Shown: positions 36,797-49,230 of the stretch, piece after piece | Layout: the number at the start of each line of letters is the position of its first letter | How positions within the stretch are numbered: position 1 is the stretch's first letter | Assembly: GCF_949987515.2 (NCBI RefSeq) | Contig: NC_082696.1 | Coordinates: 35,940,431 to 36,004,430 of the forward strand | Direction: 5' to 3' | DNA from: Delphinus delphis | Taxonomy: Eukaryota > Chordata > Mammalia > Artiodactyla > Delphinidae | DNA length: 64,000 nt | Position numbers and translations under genes: made by a program | Notes under the pieces: model-generated | Database searches by the model: none | Told to the model about the DNA's origin: nothing | Seen by the model: the letters and a program-made list of their open reading frames with translations, nothing else

Positions 36797-37076
36797 TGAA
36801 GAGTGAGCTGTGACAAAGCGAGAGAGAGGCATGGACATATATACACTAACAAACATAAGGTAGATAGCTAGTGGGAAGCAGCCGCACAGCACAGGGATAT
36901 CAGCTCAGTGCTTTGTGACCACCTGGAGGGGTGGGATAGGGAGGGTGGGAGGGAGGGAGACGCAAGAGGGAAGAGATATGGGAACATATGTATATGTATA
37001 ACTGATTCACTTTGTTATAAAGCAGAAACTAACACACCATTGTAAAGCAAATATACCCCAAAAAAGATGTTAAAAA
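36797..37076 (+). mobile_element. Young 5'-truncated L1, 3' UTR only
   Basis: 'tggacatatatacactaaca', 'gtgggaagcagccgcacagc', 'aactgattcactttgttata' and 'ccattgtaaagcaaatata' give the same 3' UTR as at 34567. A 12-bp target-site duplication (aaatattccttt) lies at 36785-36796 and 37077-37088. It is non-coding. Confidence 0.9.
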
Positions 37077-37580
37077 AAATATTCCTTTCATGTGCACATG
37101 GAATATTCACCAAGGTAGATCATATTCTGAGCCATAAACCAAATCTCAATAAAATTAAAACATTTGAAATTATACACAGTATGTTCTCTAATCACAATGA
37201 TTTTAAATGAGAAATCAATAACAGGTAGATATCTATTTGAGGAATCTTCAAATAGTTGAAAATGAAACAAATCCATTTAAAAAAATGGGCCAAAGAAAGA
37301 AATTACAAAGAAAATTAGAAATTATTTTGAACTGAATAAAAATGAAAACACAATTATCAAAATATGTGCAGTGAAAGCAATGTTTAGATAAAAATTTAAA
37401 GCATTAATTTCTGTTAGATACACAGAAAGTTCTCAAATCCATGATTTAAGTTTCTACCTTAAGAAACTAGGAAAATAAGAGAAAATTAAACACAAAGTAA
37501 GCACAGGAAGGAAATAATAAAGATTAGACCTGAAATAAATGAAAGAAAATAGAGAAAAATCAGTGAAACTTAAGATGTTT
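37077..37580 (+). pseudogene. Old L1M ORF2 relic resuming after the insert
   Basis: 'ccaaggtagatcatattctg' and 'tttaaatgagaaatcaataa' continue the same old ORF2 that stops at 36796. The reading is full of stops and frameshifts. Downstream the text jumps to the ORF2 C-terminus at 37581, so most of the reverse-transcriptase domain is deleted. Confidence 0.65.
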
Positions 37581-38125
37581 AACAATAATTCCACTCCTAG
37601 GTACTTACTGAGGAAAAATGAAAACATATGTCTATAGAAAAATTATATTTGAATACTCAAAGCAGCAGCTTTATTTACAATAGTTGACAGTTGGAATGAA
37701 CCCAAATGGCTATTAGTTGGTGAGTGGGTTAACGATGGTATATCCACACAATGGAATATTACTCAGCAGTAACAAGGATTAAGCTACTGATACATATAAC
37801 AATATTGATGAATCTTAAAAGTATTATGCTAATTGAAAAAAGAAGCAAAATTTATATGATTACAGTATGTGAGATTCTAGAAAAAACAAAACTAGTGAAA
37901 GAAAGCAAATCAGTGGTTTCTGGGACCCAGGGATAGGGTTATGGGATTGGTAGCAGAGTGATAGGAGCAAATTTTAGGGGTGATGGAGATATTCTATATC
38001 ATGATTATTATGGTGGTTACATGACTGTATACAATTCGTCATAACTCATTGAATTGTTCGCCTAAAATCAGTGAATGTTATTGTATATAAATTGTACTTC
38101 AATAAAGGTTTCTTAGGAAAAAGAG
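37581..38125 (+). mobile_element. Old L1M 3' end (sense)
   Basis: 'ccacacaatggaatattactc', 'gaaagcaaatcagtggtttc' and 'gtacttcaataaaggtttct' mark the ORF2 end and 3' UTR. It may belong to the same element as 36340-37580 after an internal deletion, or be a separate insert. Confidence 0.75.
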
Positions 38126-38149
38126 AAACTTTGGGCTATAGATGATGTT

Positions 38150-38840
38150 TTACAAGTTAGCTTTTAAAAATTATATGCTTATTTAAAAGAAAAATAATCA
38201 AACAGAAGGGTATAAAATGAAAAGTAAAAATCATTTTCTCTTCAAATTCCCACTTCTTGGGGGCATTTTACTAAAAATTTCTTATGGAAATTAAAAAAGT
38301 TTTCTATGTTATTTCTATTATTTGTTATAAACAAACATTTATCAGATGTGCCTTATGCTTTAAAATTTTTCTTTCTTTCCTTTCTTCTTTTCTTTCTTTC
38401 TTTCTCTCTTTTCACAAGTAGACTCCTATTTTATGAGTTAAAAAGTTTTGGACACAGAAATAGGTAGATTTACCTTATTCCTTCCTACTGGTGGCATGTT
38501 CTTCTATTGAATGGATTATTCTAGTTCATTTAGTCGTTTCTCTACTATCAGATATTCAGACGTCTTCCATGTTTTGCTAGAATAAAAATTGCTACAATAG
38601 ATACTCATAGGTGTGTATACATTTTTGTATCTTGTACCTAACCATGTAATTGTGGGGCCATTGTTTATGCAAATTTAAAAATTTGATGAATATGGTTAAA
38701 TAGTATTTCCAAAATCTTACTTACTCCAGTAGTATCTATTTCCTTGTATCTACACAGATTCTGGGAATTATCAAACTTCCTCATATTCACCAATCTGATA
38801 GGGGAAAAAAATGCTACCTCCTTGTTTTTTACTAAATGGT
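38150..38840 (-). mobile_element. Old L1M 3' UTR fragment (antisense) with CTTT tract
   Basis: 'gcatgttcttctattgaatgg', 'aaaaattgctacaatagat' and 'cctcatattcaccaatctga' resemble the antisense of an old L1 3' UTR. A (CTTT)n stretch occupies about 38371-38412. Confidence 0.5.
38371..38412. repeat. CTTT microsatellite
   Basis: 'ctttctttcctttcttcttt' and following units, all pyrimidine on the plus strand. Confidence 0.8.
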
Positions 38841-41284
38841 ATTTTCCTTGCTACCAAACAGAGCACAAGATCATAAGACTGTCTGATACAATAAATTTCA
38901 GAATAACCATATCTGCCTTCTAGAATTTTTGATGAAGACCTAAATGGCTCTATGTGGACAGCTGCTGAGAAGTACTACCTGTTGTTTTCAGGAATCCCTC
39001 CTCTTTTCTCTTAATGATCATACTGCAGTATGTTTTCTGTATAGACCTACTACTTTAGATCTTACGGGAGTAGAATATATATCCACGTGTCTCTTAGAGT
39101 TCATGCTTTTAGTCTCTTCTTTTAAATGCTTTTGCTCTCCCCAGTGTTCCTTTCCCGCATGGGTATTTAATCATGTATATAACAAACCAGCCTTACATGT
39201 GACTCTCCTAGTAATGCCATATGGTTTCCCTGAATGAGGATAGATGGAGGAATTTATGGACTTTGATCAGCGCACTATAACAAATACAATTATGGCATGG
39301 GAAATTTCCTACTAGAGTTCAAGAGAAAATGGGGTAACCCCCTCCTCTGGATGATTTGTGTGTCTGAATGAATCAGGAGGTTTTCCCCAGATCCCATCCT
39401 CTTTCATATGTAATCATGGAGATGATGTGCCCATATGCATTACTGGTGAAGGATTTCTCTCCACCCCCATTGCCAATCAAATAATCACTCCTTTAAAACA
39501 GAGGGAATGATTTAGCAGTTCAAGTGTTGGCTTTGAAACATTTAGACTTGGTGGCATCTTTCAAAGTTTCATCAGGATTGACTTAGTCCTTCATTCTGGA
39601 AATATCACAACCACATGGAATTCTAAGCCATTACAGAAGAGCTCTCTTTCTAAGAAACTGCAAACTTGGGGGCCATATTTTCTCTGAGATTATTGTACAT
39701 ACAAAGTATCATTTTCTGAATTGTGTCCTTATGAGACAAACTAAGAACCATCAGATTCTGATCTTAGTTATCCCTGGTAGGTTTCAAAATTTTAAATGGA
39801 GAATATAAACTAAATATTTAGTTGAATTCTTAACTGACAATGCTATCTGCATTTTCATACAGAGTGCTTTTATGCTTTTTATGGTTCCATAGTTGTCCCT
39901 GTGAATAAATAAGTCACTTTGTTTAGGTTATTTGCCATTTTAGTGTTGCTTTCTGAAACTCTAGCAAAATTTAGCCTTTTGTTTAATCTGTGTTCTTAAA
40001 AAAGGGAAAAGATGGAAGCTAAGTAAGTTTCAAATCCGGGCCACCCAGATAGAATTCCTGCTTTATGCATTATTTCCAATGAAGGGAATTATCAGGGAGT
40101 TGGATGCCCCCTCAGCCTTGGCCTGGCCTCTTTGAGGACCATCACTGTCATTATTGTGACCTAAGCCTCAGTCAAAGAATTCTTTATTAGAGAACGGAAG
40201 AAGTCTTGGGAGTTCACAGAGCCACGACATATGTAGCACAGTGTCTGAGGGAGGCATGCAGAGGTGGGAAGCGAAGGGTAAAAGCAAAGGTCACTGAAAT
40301 ACAAGGAAATGCCTTTGTGTGAGAGGCACAACCTGCTGTGTGATTGCCAAGATCTCTCTGGAGAAGAATTAACCAAATTTGTTCTCACACTTGATAGGAT
40401 AGGAAGGATTCTCATGGGTGTGTAGTCCGAAGGTGGCTGGGTCACTGAGAAACATAGGAGCCCACTTAGCCCAGACCTGAACTAAAACAATAAAAATACA
40501 GCAGCTTGGCCCTTTCTTTCAAGTTTCATCTAAATGTCAACAGTTCTGTGTCTCTTGGCAGCCCTGAAGCTTCAGCCCCTGTTGTCCCAGGAGTTTGGCA
40601 TCTCCCAAAATTGGAGAGCTGTTTGAAAAATCAGCCTCTGCACTCCCACTCCGAGGTGGCTATATCCCTGACCTCCTGGGCTCCTGGGTAGTTTCTGATG
40701 TGTTTTTCTTCTGTACGATGTGCTTGTGTTCTTGTTGTTTGGTGAGTCTGTGGCAAATCCTCCCAGCCTTGGGAACAAAGAGGTTCTGATAAGAGTCTCT
40801 TCAGTGGCAGATCTCTATTAAACAATACATGGCTTTTCTTTTTGTTTGTTTCTAACACCCTGCTGGTTGCCAATGGCACCGTGTCCCCCTAGTCCAAACT
40901 CCACTGAGGAATGATATCCTTGTTTTTTGTTTTGTTTTTTTTTTCTAATAAAGCAGTCTGTAGGTCTCAATAAGGACTCTTTCTTAACATCAACCACCAT
41001 CCTGTTGAGAAGCCTGGGGAGACCATTTTAATTGACCAGAACCTAATCCAGTTGTTGATCACAGAAAATGAATGCTTTTAGGTTGGTTTCCCTTTGCACA
41101 CTTTACAGAGCTAAAGATTAAATATACAAGCACTCTGTTACTAACATATAAGAAGGCAAATAATTACAAGGGCTTTTTTCATTTTGAAAATTGGATGGAA
41201 TTCCAAGCATCATGATAAAAATATTCTCTGTGCTAATAGAGGGTTCTGCGGATCTTTAATTTTTCCCTTATATAAGTGACATTG
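38841..41284. other. Single-copy DNA, no gene recognised
   Basis: Open frames of 60-97 codons (38944-39237 plus, 40161-40445 minus) show no domain I recognise, and no other support for coding. Confidence 0.4.
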
Positions 41285-41482
41285 ATGTAGCATGGACAGA
41301 TGGTTAAGGGCTCCGTTTAACTGGAGCAAACTCGGAGACTTTTTCTAGTTACTCTGAGTCTTAGTCTTCTCATCTGTAAAATGGGGATACAGACAGCACC
41401 TATCTCCAAGAGACATTATGAAGACTTAATGAAATAATCCATGCACAATGACTTCCATGTAGTAAAAAATGTTAGCCACAAA
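41285..41482 (+). repeat. MIR element (sense)
   Basis: 'agatggttaagggctccgt', 'ctcatctgtaaaatggggat' and 'agacttaatgaaataatcc' give an easily recognised MIR. Confidence 0.9.
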
Positions 41483-41734
41483 AGTTTCCTTAGTGTAAGT
41501 ATGCAGAAATTTCATAGCTGGCTAAATGCATTTGATTAAAATAAACATATAAAATTAAAGCTTTAAAAAATTACAGGGGGGAAAATTATAGTTGTGGCCC
41601 ACATTCAGTGGGTTGTGTCATTATGCTAGATAAAATAAATACTTTTGTTGTCTCCCCACACCCTCTCCCCCACCCAGGGTTGATGTATCTGGTGTTTATT
41701 AACTCATTAGGGAGAAGAGGGAGTATATATGACT

Positions 41735-41968
41735 GATTTTGCTTTTTTACTCCCTTCTCTGAGTCCATACCTACAGTGCATACATCTCTCTTAGCACTTA
41801 CTAAATTGTATTGGGATTGTCCATTCATCTGTCTGAATTATCCACTAGGATGAGAGCTTTTTGAGGACAGAGACTGTGTCTTATTATCTTTGTCTCGTGA
41901 GCAAATTTTATAGCACTTGGCACATGGTGCCATGGTAGGTCCTGAATAAATGTTTCATGACTGACCAG
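41735..41968 (+). repeat. L2 3' end (sense)
   Basis: 'tgagagctttttgaggacag', 'agactgtgtcttattatctt', 'agcacttggcacatggtgcc' and 'cctgaataaatgtttcatga' are the hallmark end of LINE L2. Confidence 0.9.
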
Positions 41969-42925
41969 ATGTATTTTTAAGAACTTTCTGCCAGCTGATA
42001 GCAGTACTTAGCTATTATTAACTACAACCAGAAAAAAATTTTTTTAAATAAAATAAAGCATAAAATGTGTTCAGGCTGAGAAAATATTATTACAGTGACA
42101 AATATATCATGTTTTTAATATCAAATAACTGAAAAATAGTTTTTAAATTTTGAAATATTGAGTTCAGAAATTAAAATAATAGATGCCTATATGTCTATCA
42201 CTAAAATTCAACAAATGTAAATACTTTAGCTTTCTCTATATCTTTATAAAAACATAATGTTAAAGATAGAGGCCTCCCCCATCCATCTCTCCTCTCTCCT
42301 CATTACTTCTCCTTCCCGTCCTCTCTGGAGGTAACTGCTATCCTGAAATGGTATATATTTTCTCTGTGGTAAAAGTACAAAAACTATTCAGTTGTTTTTT
42401 GGTTTTTGTTTTTTAAATAAAAGTAGAGTCTTTTCAAATACAAAGTCTTTCTTAAACTCTTGTTTTGGTGATATGCTTTTTTCTCTCATCTCAAAACACC
42501 ATGCTAACTAGGACAGCGGAAAATGTCACAGCCCCTCTGGCTAGAGAGCCTGATTAGGGAGGGGTGCAGATTAAGATTAAACATAACTATGCCCTGACTT
42601 TTGTTTGTTTAATAGAAAAGTGTGATCTAGGAGTTTAAATACCTTGCATTTTTGGTCTTAAAACCACCAATGACATATTTAAGCACTAGGCACTTCATTT
42701 TTCAAAGTCTGCATCAGTTCTGGAAATAGTCACTAACCTCCTTGTCATGGGTGCATAATAGTTTTTCTGCCTGAAGAAAAAAAAATATTGATTTTGTTCA
42801 TTTTTTAAGTGATAGACCTCTCCCTGTCTTCTTCAACTTTACCCTCACTGCGCGCATGTAACACAGCAGAGTACACCCCAGAATATATAGTCCATTTGAT
42901 ACAACTTGTTACTCCCTAGATTCAG
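41969..42925. other. AT-rich DNA with a possible old L1 3' piece
   Basis: Positions 42140-42480 ('gatgcctatatgtctatcac', 'gtaactgctatcctgaaatg') weakly resemble the antisense of an old L1 3' UTR. Nothing else is recognised. Confidence 0.35.
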
Positions 42926-44114
42926 ATTTTTTTAAAATTGAGGTTTAATTCACATATCATGAAATTCACCCTTTTAAGGTGTACAGTTAAGTGGTTTTTA
43001 ATATATTCAGAAGGTTGTCAAAACATCATCACTAATTCCAGGACATTTTCATTATCCCCAAAATAAACCCCATAACCATTGGCAGTTACTCCCCACTTCC
43101 CTTCCTCTCTTTAAGCAACCACTAATTTACTTTCTGTCACTATGGCTTTGCCTGTTCTGGACATTTCCTATAAATGGAATTATACAGTCTGTGACCTCTC
43201 ATGACTGGCTTCTTTCAAGGTTGATGTATGTTGTAGAATGTATCAGTACTTCATTCTTTTTTACGACTGAATAATATTCCACTGTAGATCACATTTTGCT
43301 TAACCTTTCATCAGTTGATGGACATTCGTGTTGTTTCTACTTTTTGGCTATTATAAGTAATGCTGTTATGAACATTCATGTACAGGTTTTTGTGTGAACA
43401 TACATTTTCAGTTTTTTTGGGTATACATGCCTAGGGGTGGAATTGCAGGGTCATATGGTAACTCTATGTTTAACTTTTTGATGAACTGCCAAATTATTTT
43501 CTAAAGTGGCTGCACCATTTCATACTCCCACCAGCAAAGTATGAATATTCTAATTTCTCCACATCCTCAGCAACACTTGTTATTGTGTCTTTATTACAAC
43601 CATCTAGTGATTATGAAATGGTATTTTGTGATTTTGATTTACATCTCTATAATGACTAAAGATATTTAGCATCTTTTCATGTGCTTATTGGTCATTTGTA
43701 TATGTTCTTTGGAGAAATGTCTATTCAAATTCTGTGCTCATTTATTAATTGGATTGTCTTTTACTGCTAAGTTGTAAGAGTTCTTTCTGTATTCTGGAAA
43801 CTAGATCCTTTTCAGATATATAATTTTTAAATATTTTCTCCCATCTTGTGATTTATCTTTTCCCTTTTTGATAGTGTCGTTTGATGTAAAATATTTGAAT
43901 TTTGATGAAGCCCAGTTTATCTATTTTTTTTTTTTTTTTAGTTGCTTGTGCTTCTGGTGTCATATCTAGGAAGCCATTTCTTAATCCATGGTCATGAAGA
44001 TTTAGTCCCACGTTTTCTTCTAAGAGTTTGATAGTTTAGCTCTTACATTTCGGTCTTCGATTCATTTTGAGTAAATTTTTGTATGTAGTATGAAATAGGG
44101 GTCCAACTTCATTC
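42926..44114 (-). mobile_element. Host old L1M, segment 1 (3' UTR and ORF2 end)
   Basis: 'ttgaggtttaattcacatatc', 'ctgaataatattccactgta', 'cagttgatggacattcgtgt' and 'ttcaggtgtacatgcctagg'-like text are the antisense of the 3' UTR and ORF2 end of an old L1. The copy continues at 44525 and again at 52174. Segment 1 ends in the first copy of the 9-bp duplication acttcattc (44106-44114). Confidence 0.88.
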
Positions 44115-44524
44115 ATTTTTTAAGCCTCAGTAACTTTATTTATTTTTAACTTTTTATTTTATATTGGAGTATAGCCAATTAACAATGTTGTGGTAGTTTC
44201 AGGTGCACAGCAAAGCGACTCAACCATACATATACATGTATCCATTCTCCCCCAAACTCTTCTCCCATCCAGGCTGCCACATAACATTGAGCAGAGTTCC
44301 CTGTGCTGTACAGTAAGTCCTTGTTGGTTATCCATTTTAAATATAGTAGGGTGTACATGTCAATCCCAAGCTCCCTAACTATCCCTTCCCCCCACCCCCG
44401 GTAACCATAAGTTCATTCTCTAAGTCTGTGAGTCTTTTTGTTTTGTAAATGAGTTCATTTGTATCATTTCTTTTTAGATTCCACGTATAAGCGATATCAT
44501 ATGATATTTCTCTTTCTTTGTCTG
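44115..44524 (-). mobile_element. Intermediate-age L1 3' end inserted in the old L1
   Basis: Antisense L1 3' UTR ('attttatattggagtatagcc', 'ctgtgctgtacagtaagtcc', 'tttagattccacgtataagc') is flanked by a 9-bp duplication acttcattc (44106-44114 and 44525-44533). On the minus strand its tail is an A-rich stretch with AATAAA, then 13 bp of unrelated sequence, then a final A tract (44115-44140). Confidence 0.88.
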
Positions 44525-44925
44525 ACTTCATTCTTTTGAATGTGGATATCCAGTTGTCCCAGCACCATTTGTTGAAAAGTCTATTCTTTCCCCCATGAAT
44601 GTTCGGTACCCTTGTCAAAACCAACTAATCATAATTGTTTAGGTTTATTTCTAGGCTTTCTATTCCATTCAGTTCCATTGATCTGTTTATCATTATGCCA
44701 GTATCACACAGTCTTCATTACTGTAGCTCTGTGGCAAGTACTGTAGCTTTGAAATTGAGAAGTATGAGTCCTCCAAATTTGTTATACTTTTACAAGATTT
44801 TTTGGGTATTATGAGCCTTTTGTATTTCCATATGAATTTAGGGATGAGCTTGTTAGTTTCTGTAAAAAAGGTAGCTGAGATTTTGATAAGGATTGTGGGG
44901 AATTAATTTGGGGAGTATTGCTATC
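44525..44925 (-). mobile_element. Host old L1M, segment 2 (ORF2)
   Basis: 'gtggatatccagttgtcccag', 'gttccattgatctgtttatc' and 'aggattgtggggaattaat' continue the ORF2 antisense from segment 1. It ends in the first copy of the 13-bp duplication gagtattgctatc (44913-44925). Confidence 0.88.
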
Positions 44926-44940
44926 ATTTTTTTTTTATTT

Positions 44941-44983
44941 TTCTGCAGTATTTATTGATTTACATAAATGGGAAAATCATAGG
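44941..44983 (-). other. Candidate 3' transduced segment of the L1
   Basis: On the minus strand the L1 3' UTR ends in an A-rich tract (about 45000-44984). It is followed by 43 bp of non-L1, non-host sequence containing AATAAA (44956-44951) and then a second A tract ending at the target-site duplication. This is the classic layout of read-through past the L1 polyadenylation site to a downstream signal. Confidence 0.6.
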
Positions 44984-45361
44984 TTTTTTTTCTTTTCTTT
45001 ACATCTATATTGGAGTATAATTGCTTTACAATGGTGTGTTAGTTTCTGCTTTATAACAAAGTGAATCAGTTATACATATACATATGTTCCCATATCTCTT
45101 CCCTCTTGCGTCTCCCTCACTCCCACCCTCCCTATCCCACCCTTCCAGGCTGTCAAAAGCACCAAGATGATCTCCCTGTGCTATGCGTCTGCTTCCCACT
45201 AGCTATCAACCTTATGTTTGCTAGTGTATATATGTCCATGTCTCTCTCTCGCTTTGTCACAGCTTACCCCTCCCCCTCCCCATATCCTTAAGTCCATTCT
45301 CTAGTAGGTCTGTGTCTCTATTCCTGTCTTACCCCTAGGTTCTTCAAGACATATTTTTTTC

Positions 45362-48300
45362 TTAAATTCCATATATATGTGTTAGCATACGGTATTTGTC
45401 TTTCTCTTTCTGACTTACTTCACTCTGTATGACAGACTCTAGGTCTATCCACCTCATTACAAATAGCTCAATGTCGTTTCTTTTTATGGCTGAGTAATAT
45501 TGCATTGTATATATGTGCCACAACTTCTTTATCCATTCATCCGATGATGGACACTTAGGTTGTTTCCAACTCCGGGCTATTGTAAATAAAGCTGCAATGA
45601 ACATTTTGGTACATGACTATTTTTGAATTACGGTTATCTGAGGGTATATGCCCAGTAGTGGGATTGCTGGGTCATATGGTAGTTCTATTTGTAGTTTTTT
45701 AAGGAACCTCCATACTGTTCTCCACAATGGCTGTATCAATTTACATTCCCACCAACAGTGCAAGAGGGTTCCCTTTTCTCCACACCCTCTCCAGCATTTA
45801 TTGTTTCTAGATTTTTTGATAATGGCCGTTCTGACTGGTGTGAGAGGATATCTCATTGTAGTTTTGATTTGCATTTCTCTAATGATTAATGAAGTTGAGC
45901 ATTCTTTCATGTGTTTGTTGGCAGTCTGTATATCTTCTTTAGAGAAATGTCTATTTAGGTCTTCTGCCCATTTTTGGATTGGGTTGTTTGTTTTTTTGTT
46001 ATTGAGCTGCATGAGCTGCTTATAAATTTCGGAGATTAATCCTTTGTCAGTTGCTTCATTTGCAAATATTTTCTCCCATTCTGAGGGTTGTCTTTTGGTC
46101 TTGTTTATGGTTTCCTTTGCTGTGCAAAAGCTTTGAAGTTTCATTAGGTCCCATTTGTTTATTTTTGTTTTTATTTCCATTTCTCTAGGAGGTGGGTCAA
46201 AAAGGATCTTGCTGTGATTTATGTCATAGAGTGTTCTGCCTATGTTTTCCTCTAAGAGTTTGATAGTTTCTGGCCTTACATTTAGGTCTTTAATCCATTT
46301 TGAGCTTATTTTTGTGTATGGTGTTAGGGAGTGATCTAATCTCATACTTTTACAGGTACCTGTCCAGTTTTCCCAGCACCAGTTATTGAAGAGGCTGTCC
46401 TTTCTCCACTGTACATTCCTGCCTCCTTTATCAAAGACAAGGTGACCATATGTGCATGGGTTTATCTCTGGGCTTTCTATCCTGTTCCATTGATCTATCT
46501 TTCTGTTTTTGTGCCAGTACCATACTGTCTTGATTACTGTAGCTTTGCAGTATAGTCTGAAGTCAGGGAGCCTGATTCCTCCAGCTCCGTTTTTCGTTCT
46601 CAAGATTGCTTTGGCTATTCGGGGTCTTTTGTGTTTCCATACAAATTGTGAAATTTTTTGTTCTAGTTCTGTGAAAAATACCAGTGGTAGTTTGATAGGG
46701 ATTGCATTGAATCTGTAGATTGCTGTGGGTAGTAGAGTCATTTTCACAATGTTGATTCTTCCAATCCAAGAACATGGTATATCTCTCCATCTATTTGTAT
46801 CATCTTTAATTTCTTTCATCAGTGTCTTATAATTTTCTGCATACAGGTCTTTTGTCTCCTTAGGTAGGTTTATTCCTAGATATTTTATTCTTTTTGTTGC
46901 AGTGGTAAATGGGAGTGTTTTCTTGATTTCACTTTCAGATTTTTCATCATTAGTGTATAGGAATGCCAGAGATTTCTGTGCATTAATTTTGTATCCTGCT
47001 ACTTTACTAAATTCATTGATTAGCTCTAGTAGTTTTCTGATAGCATCTTTAGGATTCTCTATGTATAGTATCATGTCATCTGCAAACAGTGACAGCTTTA
47101 CTTCTTTTCCAATTTGGATTCCTTTTATTTACTTTTCTTTTCTGATTGCTGTGGCTAAAACTTCCAAGACTATGTTGAATAATAGTGATGAGAGTGGGCA
47201 ACCTTGTCTTGTTCCTGATCTTAGTGGAAATGTTTTCAGTGTTTCACCACTGAGGACGATGCTGGCTGTGGGTTTGTCATGTATGGCCTTTATTATGTTG
47301 AGGAAAGTTCCCTCTATGCCTACTTTCTGCAGGGTTTTTATCATAAATGGGTGTTGAATTTTGTCGAAAGCTTTCTCTGCATCTACTGAGATGATCATAC
47401 GGTTTTTCTCCTTCAATTTGTTAATATGGTGTATCACGTTGATTGATTTGTGTATATTGAAGAATCCTTGCATTCCTGGAATGAACCCCACTTGATCATG
47501 GTGTATGATCCGTTTAATGTGCTGTTGGATTCTGTTTGCTAGTATTTTGTTGAGGATTTTTGCATCTATGTTCATCAGTGATATTGGCCTGTAGTTTTCT
47601 TTGTGACATCCTTGTCTGGTTTTGGTATCAGGGTGATAGTGGCCTCGTAGAATGAGTTTGGGAGTGTTCCTCCCTCTGCTATATTTTGGAAGCGTTTGAG
47701 AAGGATAGGTGTTAGCTCTTCTCTAAATGTTTGATAGAATTCGCCTGTGAAGCCATCTGGTCCTGGGCTTTTGTTTGTTGGAAGATTTTTAATCACAGTT
47801 TCAATTTCAGTGCTTGTGATTGGTCTGCTCACATTTTCTATTTCTTCGTGATTCAGTCTTGGCAGGTTGTGCATTTCTAAGAATTTGTCCATTTCTTCCA
47901 GGTTGTCCATTTTATTGGCATAGAGTTGCTTGTAGTGATCTCTCATGATCTTTTGTATATCTGCAGTGTCAGTTGTTACTTCTCCTTTTTCATTTCTAAT
48001 TCTATTGATTTGAGTCTTCTCCCTTTTTTTCTTGATGAGTCTGGCTAATGGTTTATCAATTTTGTTTATCTTCTCAAAGAACCAGCTTTTAGTTTTATTG
48101 ATCTTTGCTATCGTTTCCTTCATTTCTTTTTCATTTATTTCTGATCTGATTTTTATGATTTCTTTCCTTCTGCTAACCTTGGGGTTCTTTTGTTCTTCTT
48201 TCTCTAATTGCTTTAGGTGCAAGGTTAGGTTGTTTATTTGAGATGTTTCCTGTTTCTTAAGGTAGGATTGTATTGCTATAAACCACCTCTTAGAATTGCT

Positions 48301-49172
48301 TTTGCTGCATCCCATAGGTTTTGGGTCGTTGTGTCTCCATTGTCATTTGTTTCTAGGTATTTTTTTATTTCCTCTTTGATTTCTTCAGTGATCACTTCGT
48401 TATTAAGTAGTGTATTGTTTAGCCTCCATGTGTTTGTATTTTTTACAGATCTTTTCCTGTAATTGATATCTAGTCTCATAGCATTGTGGTAGGAAAAGAT
48501 ACTTGAAACAATTTCAATTTTCTTAAATTTACCAAGGCTTGATTTGTGACCCAAGATATGATCTATCCTGGAGAATGTTCCATGAGCACTTGAGAAAAAT
48601 GTGTATTCTGTTGTTTTTGGATGGAATGTCCTATAAATATCAATAAAGTCCATCTTGTTTAATGTATCATTTAAAGCTTGTGTTTCCTTATTTATGTTCA
48701 TTTTGGATGATCTGTCCACTGGTGAAGGTGGGTTGTTAAAGTCCCCTACTATGAATGTGTTACTGTTGATTTCCCCTTTTATGGCTGTTAGTATTTGCCT
48801 TATGTATTGAGGTGCTCCTATGTTGGGTGCATAAATATTTACAATTGTTATATCTTTTTCTTGGATTGATCCCTTGATCATTATGTAGTATCCTTCTTTG
48901 TCTCTTCTAACAGTCTATATTTTAAAGTCTATTTTGTCTGATATGAGAATTGCTACTCCAGCTTTCTTTTGGTTTCCATTTGCATGCAATATCTTTTTCC
49001 ATCCCCTTACTTTCAGTCTGTATGTGTCTCTAGGTCTGAAGAGGGTCTCTTGTGGACAGCAAATATATGGGTCTTGTTTTTGTATCCATTCAGCCAATCT
49101 GTGTCTTTTGGTGGGAGCATTTAGTCCATTTACATTTAAGGTAAGTATCAATATGTATGTTAGTATTCCCAT
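45362..49172 (-). pseudogene. L1 ORF2 (endonuclease / reverse transcriptase), interrupted
   Basis: ORF2 makes the protein that nicks target DNA and copies L1 RNA. The start at 49170-49172 follows about 58 bp after ORF1, the usual short spacer. The endonuclease region shows the NVNGLNAP, PQET, GDFN and [13 protein letters not shown] motifs. The reverse-transcriptase region shows [21 protein letters not shown] and the catalytic FADD box (47075-47086). The C-terminal Cys/His motif CX3CX7HX4C is near 45740-45800. Breaks: in-frame stops at 48915-48917, 47129-47131 and 45617-45619, a frameshift near 48285 and another near 47603 (about 4 bp missing in a GAAA-like run). The C-terminal piece 45604-45362 returns to the original frame. 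Total length of about 1,270 codons is normal for L1. Confidence 0.93.
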
Positions 49173-49230
49173 TTTCTTAATTGTTTTGGGTTCGTTATTG
49201 TAGGTCTTTTCCTTCTCTTGTGTTTCTTGC

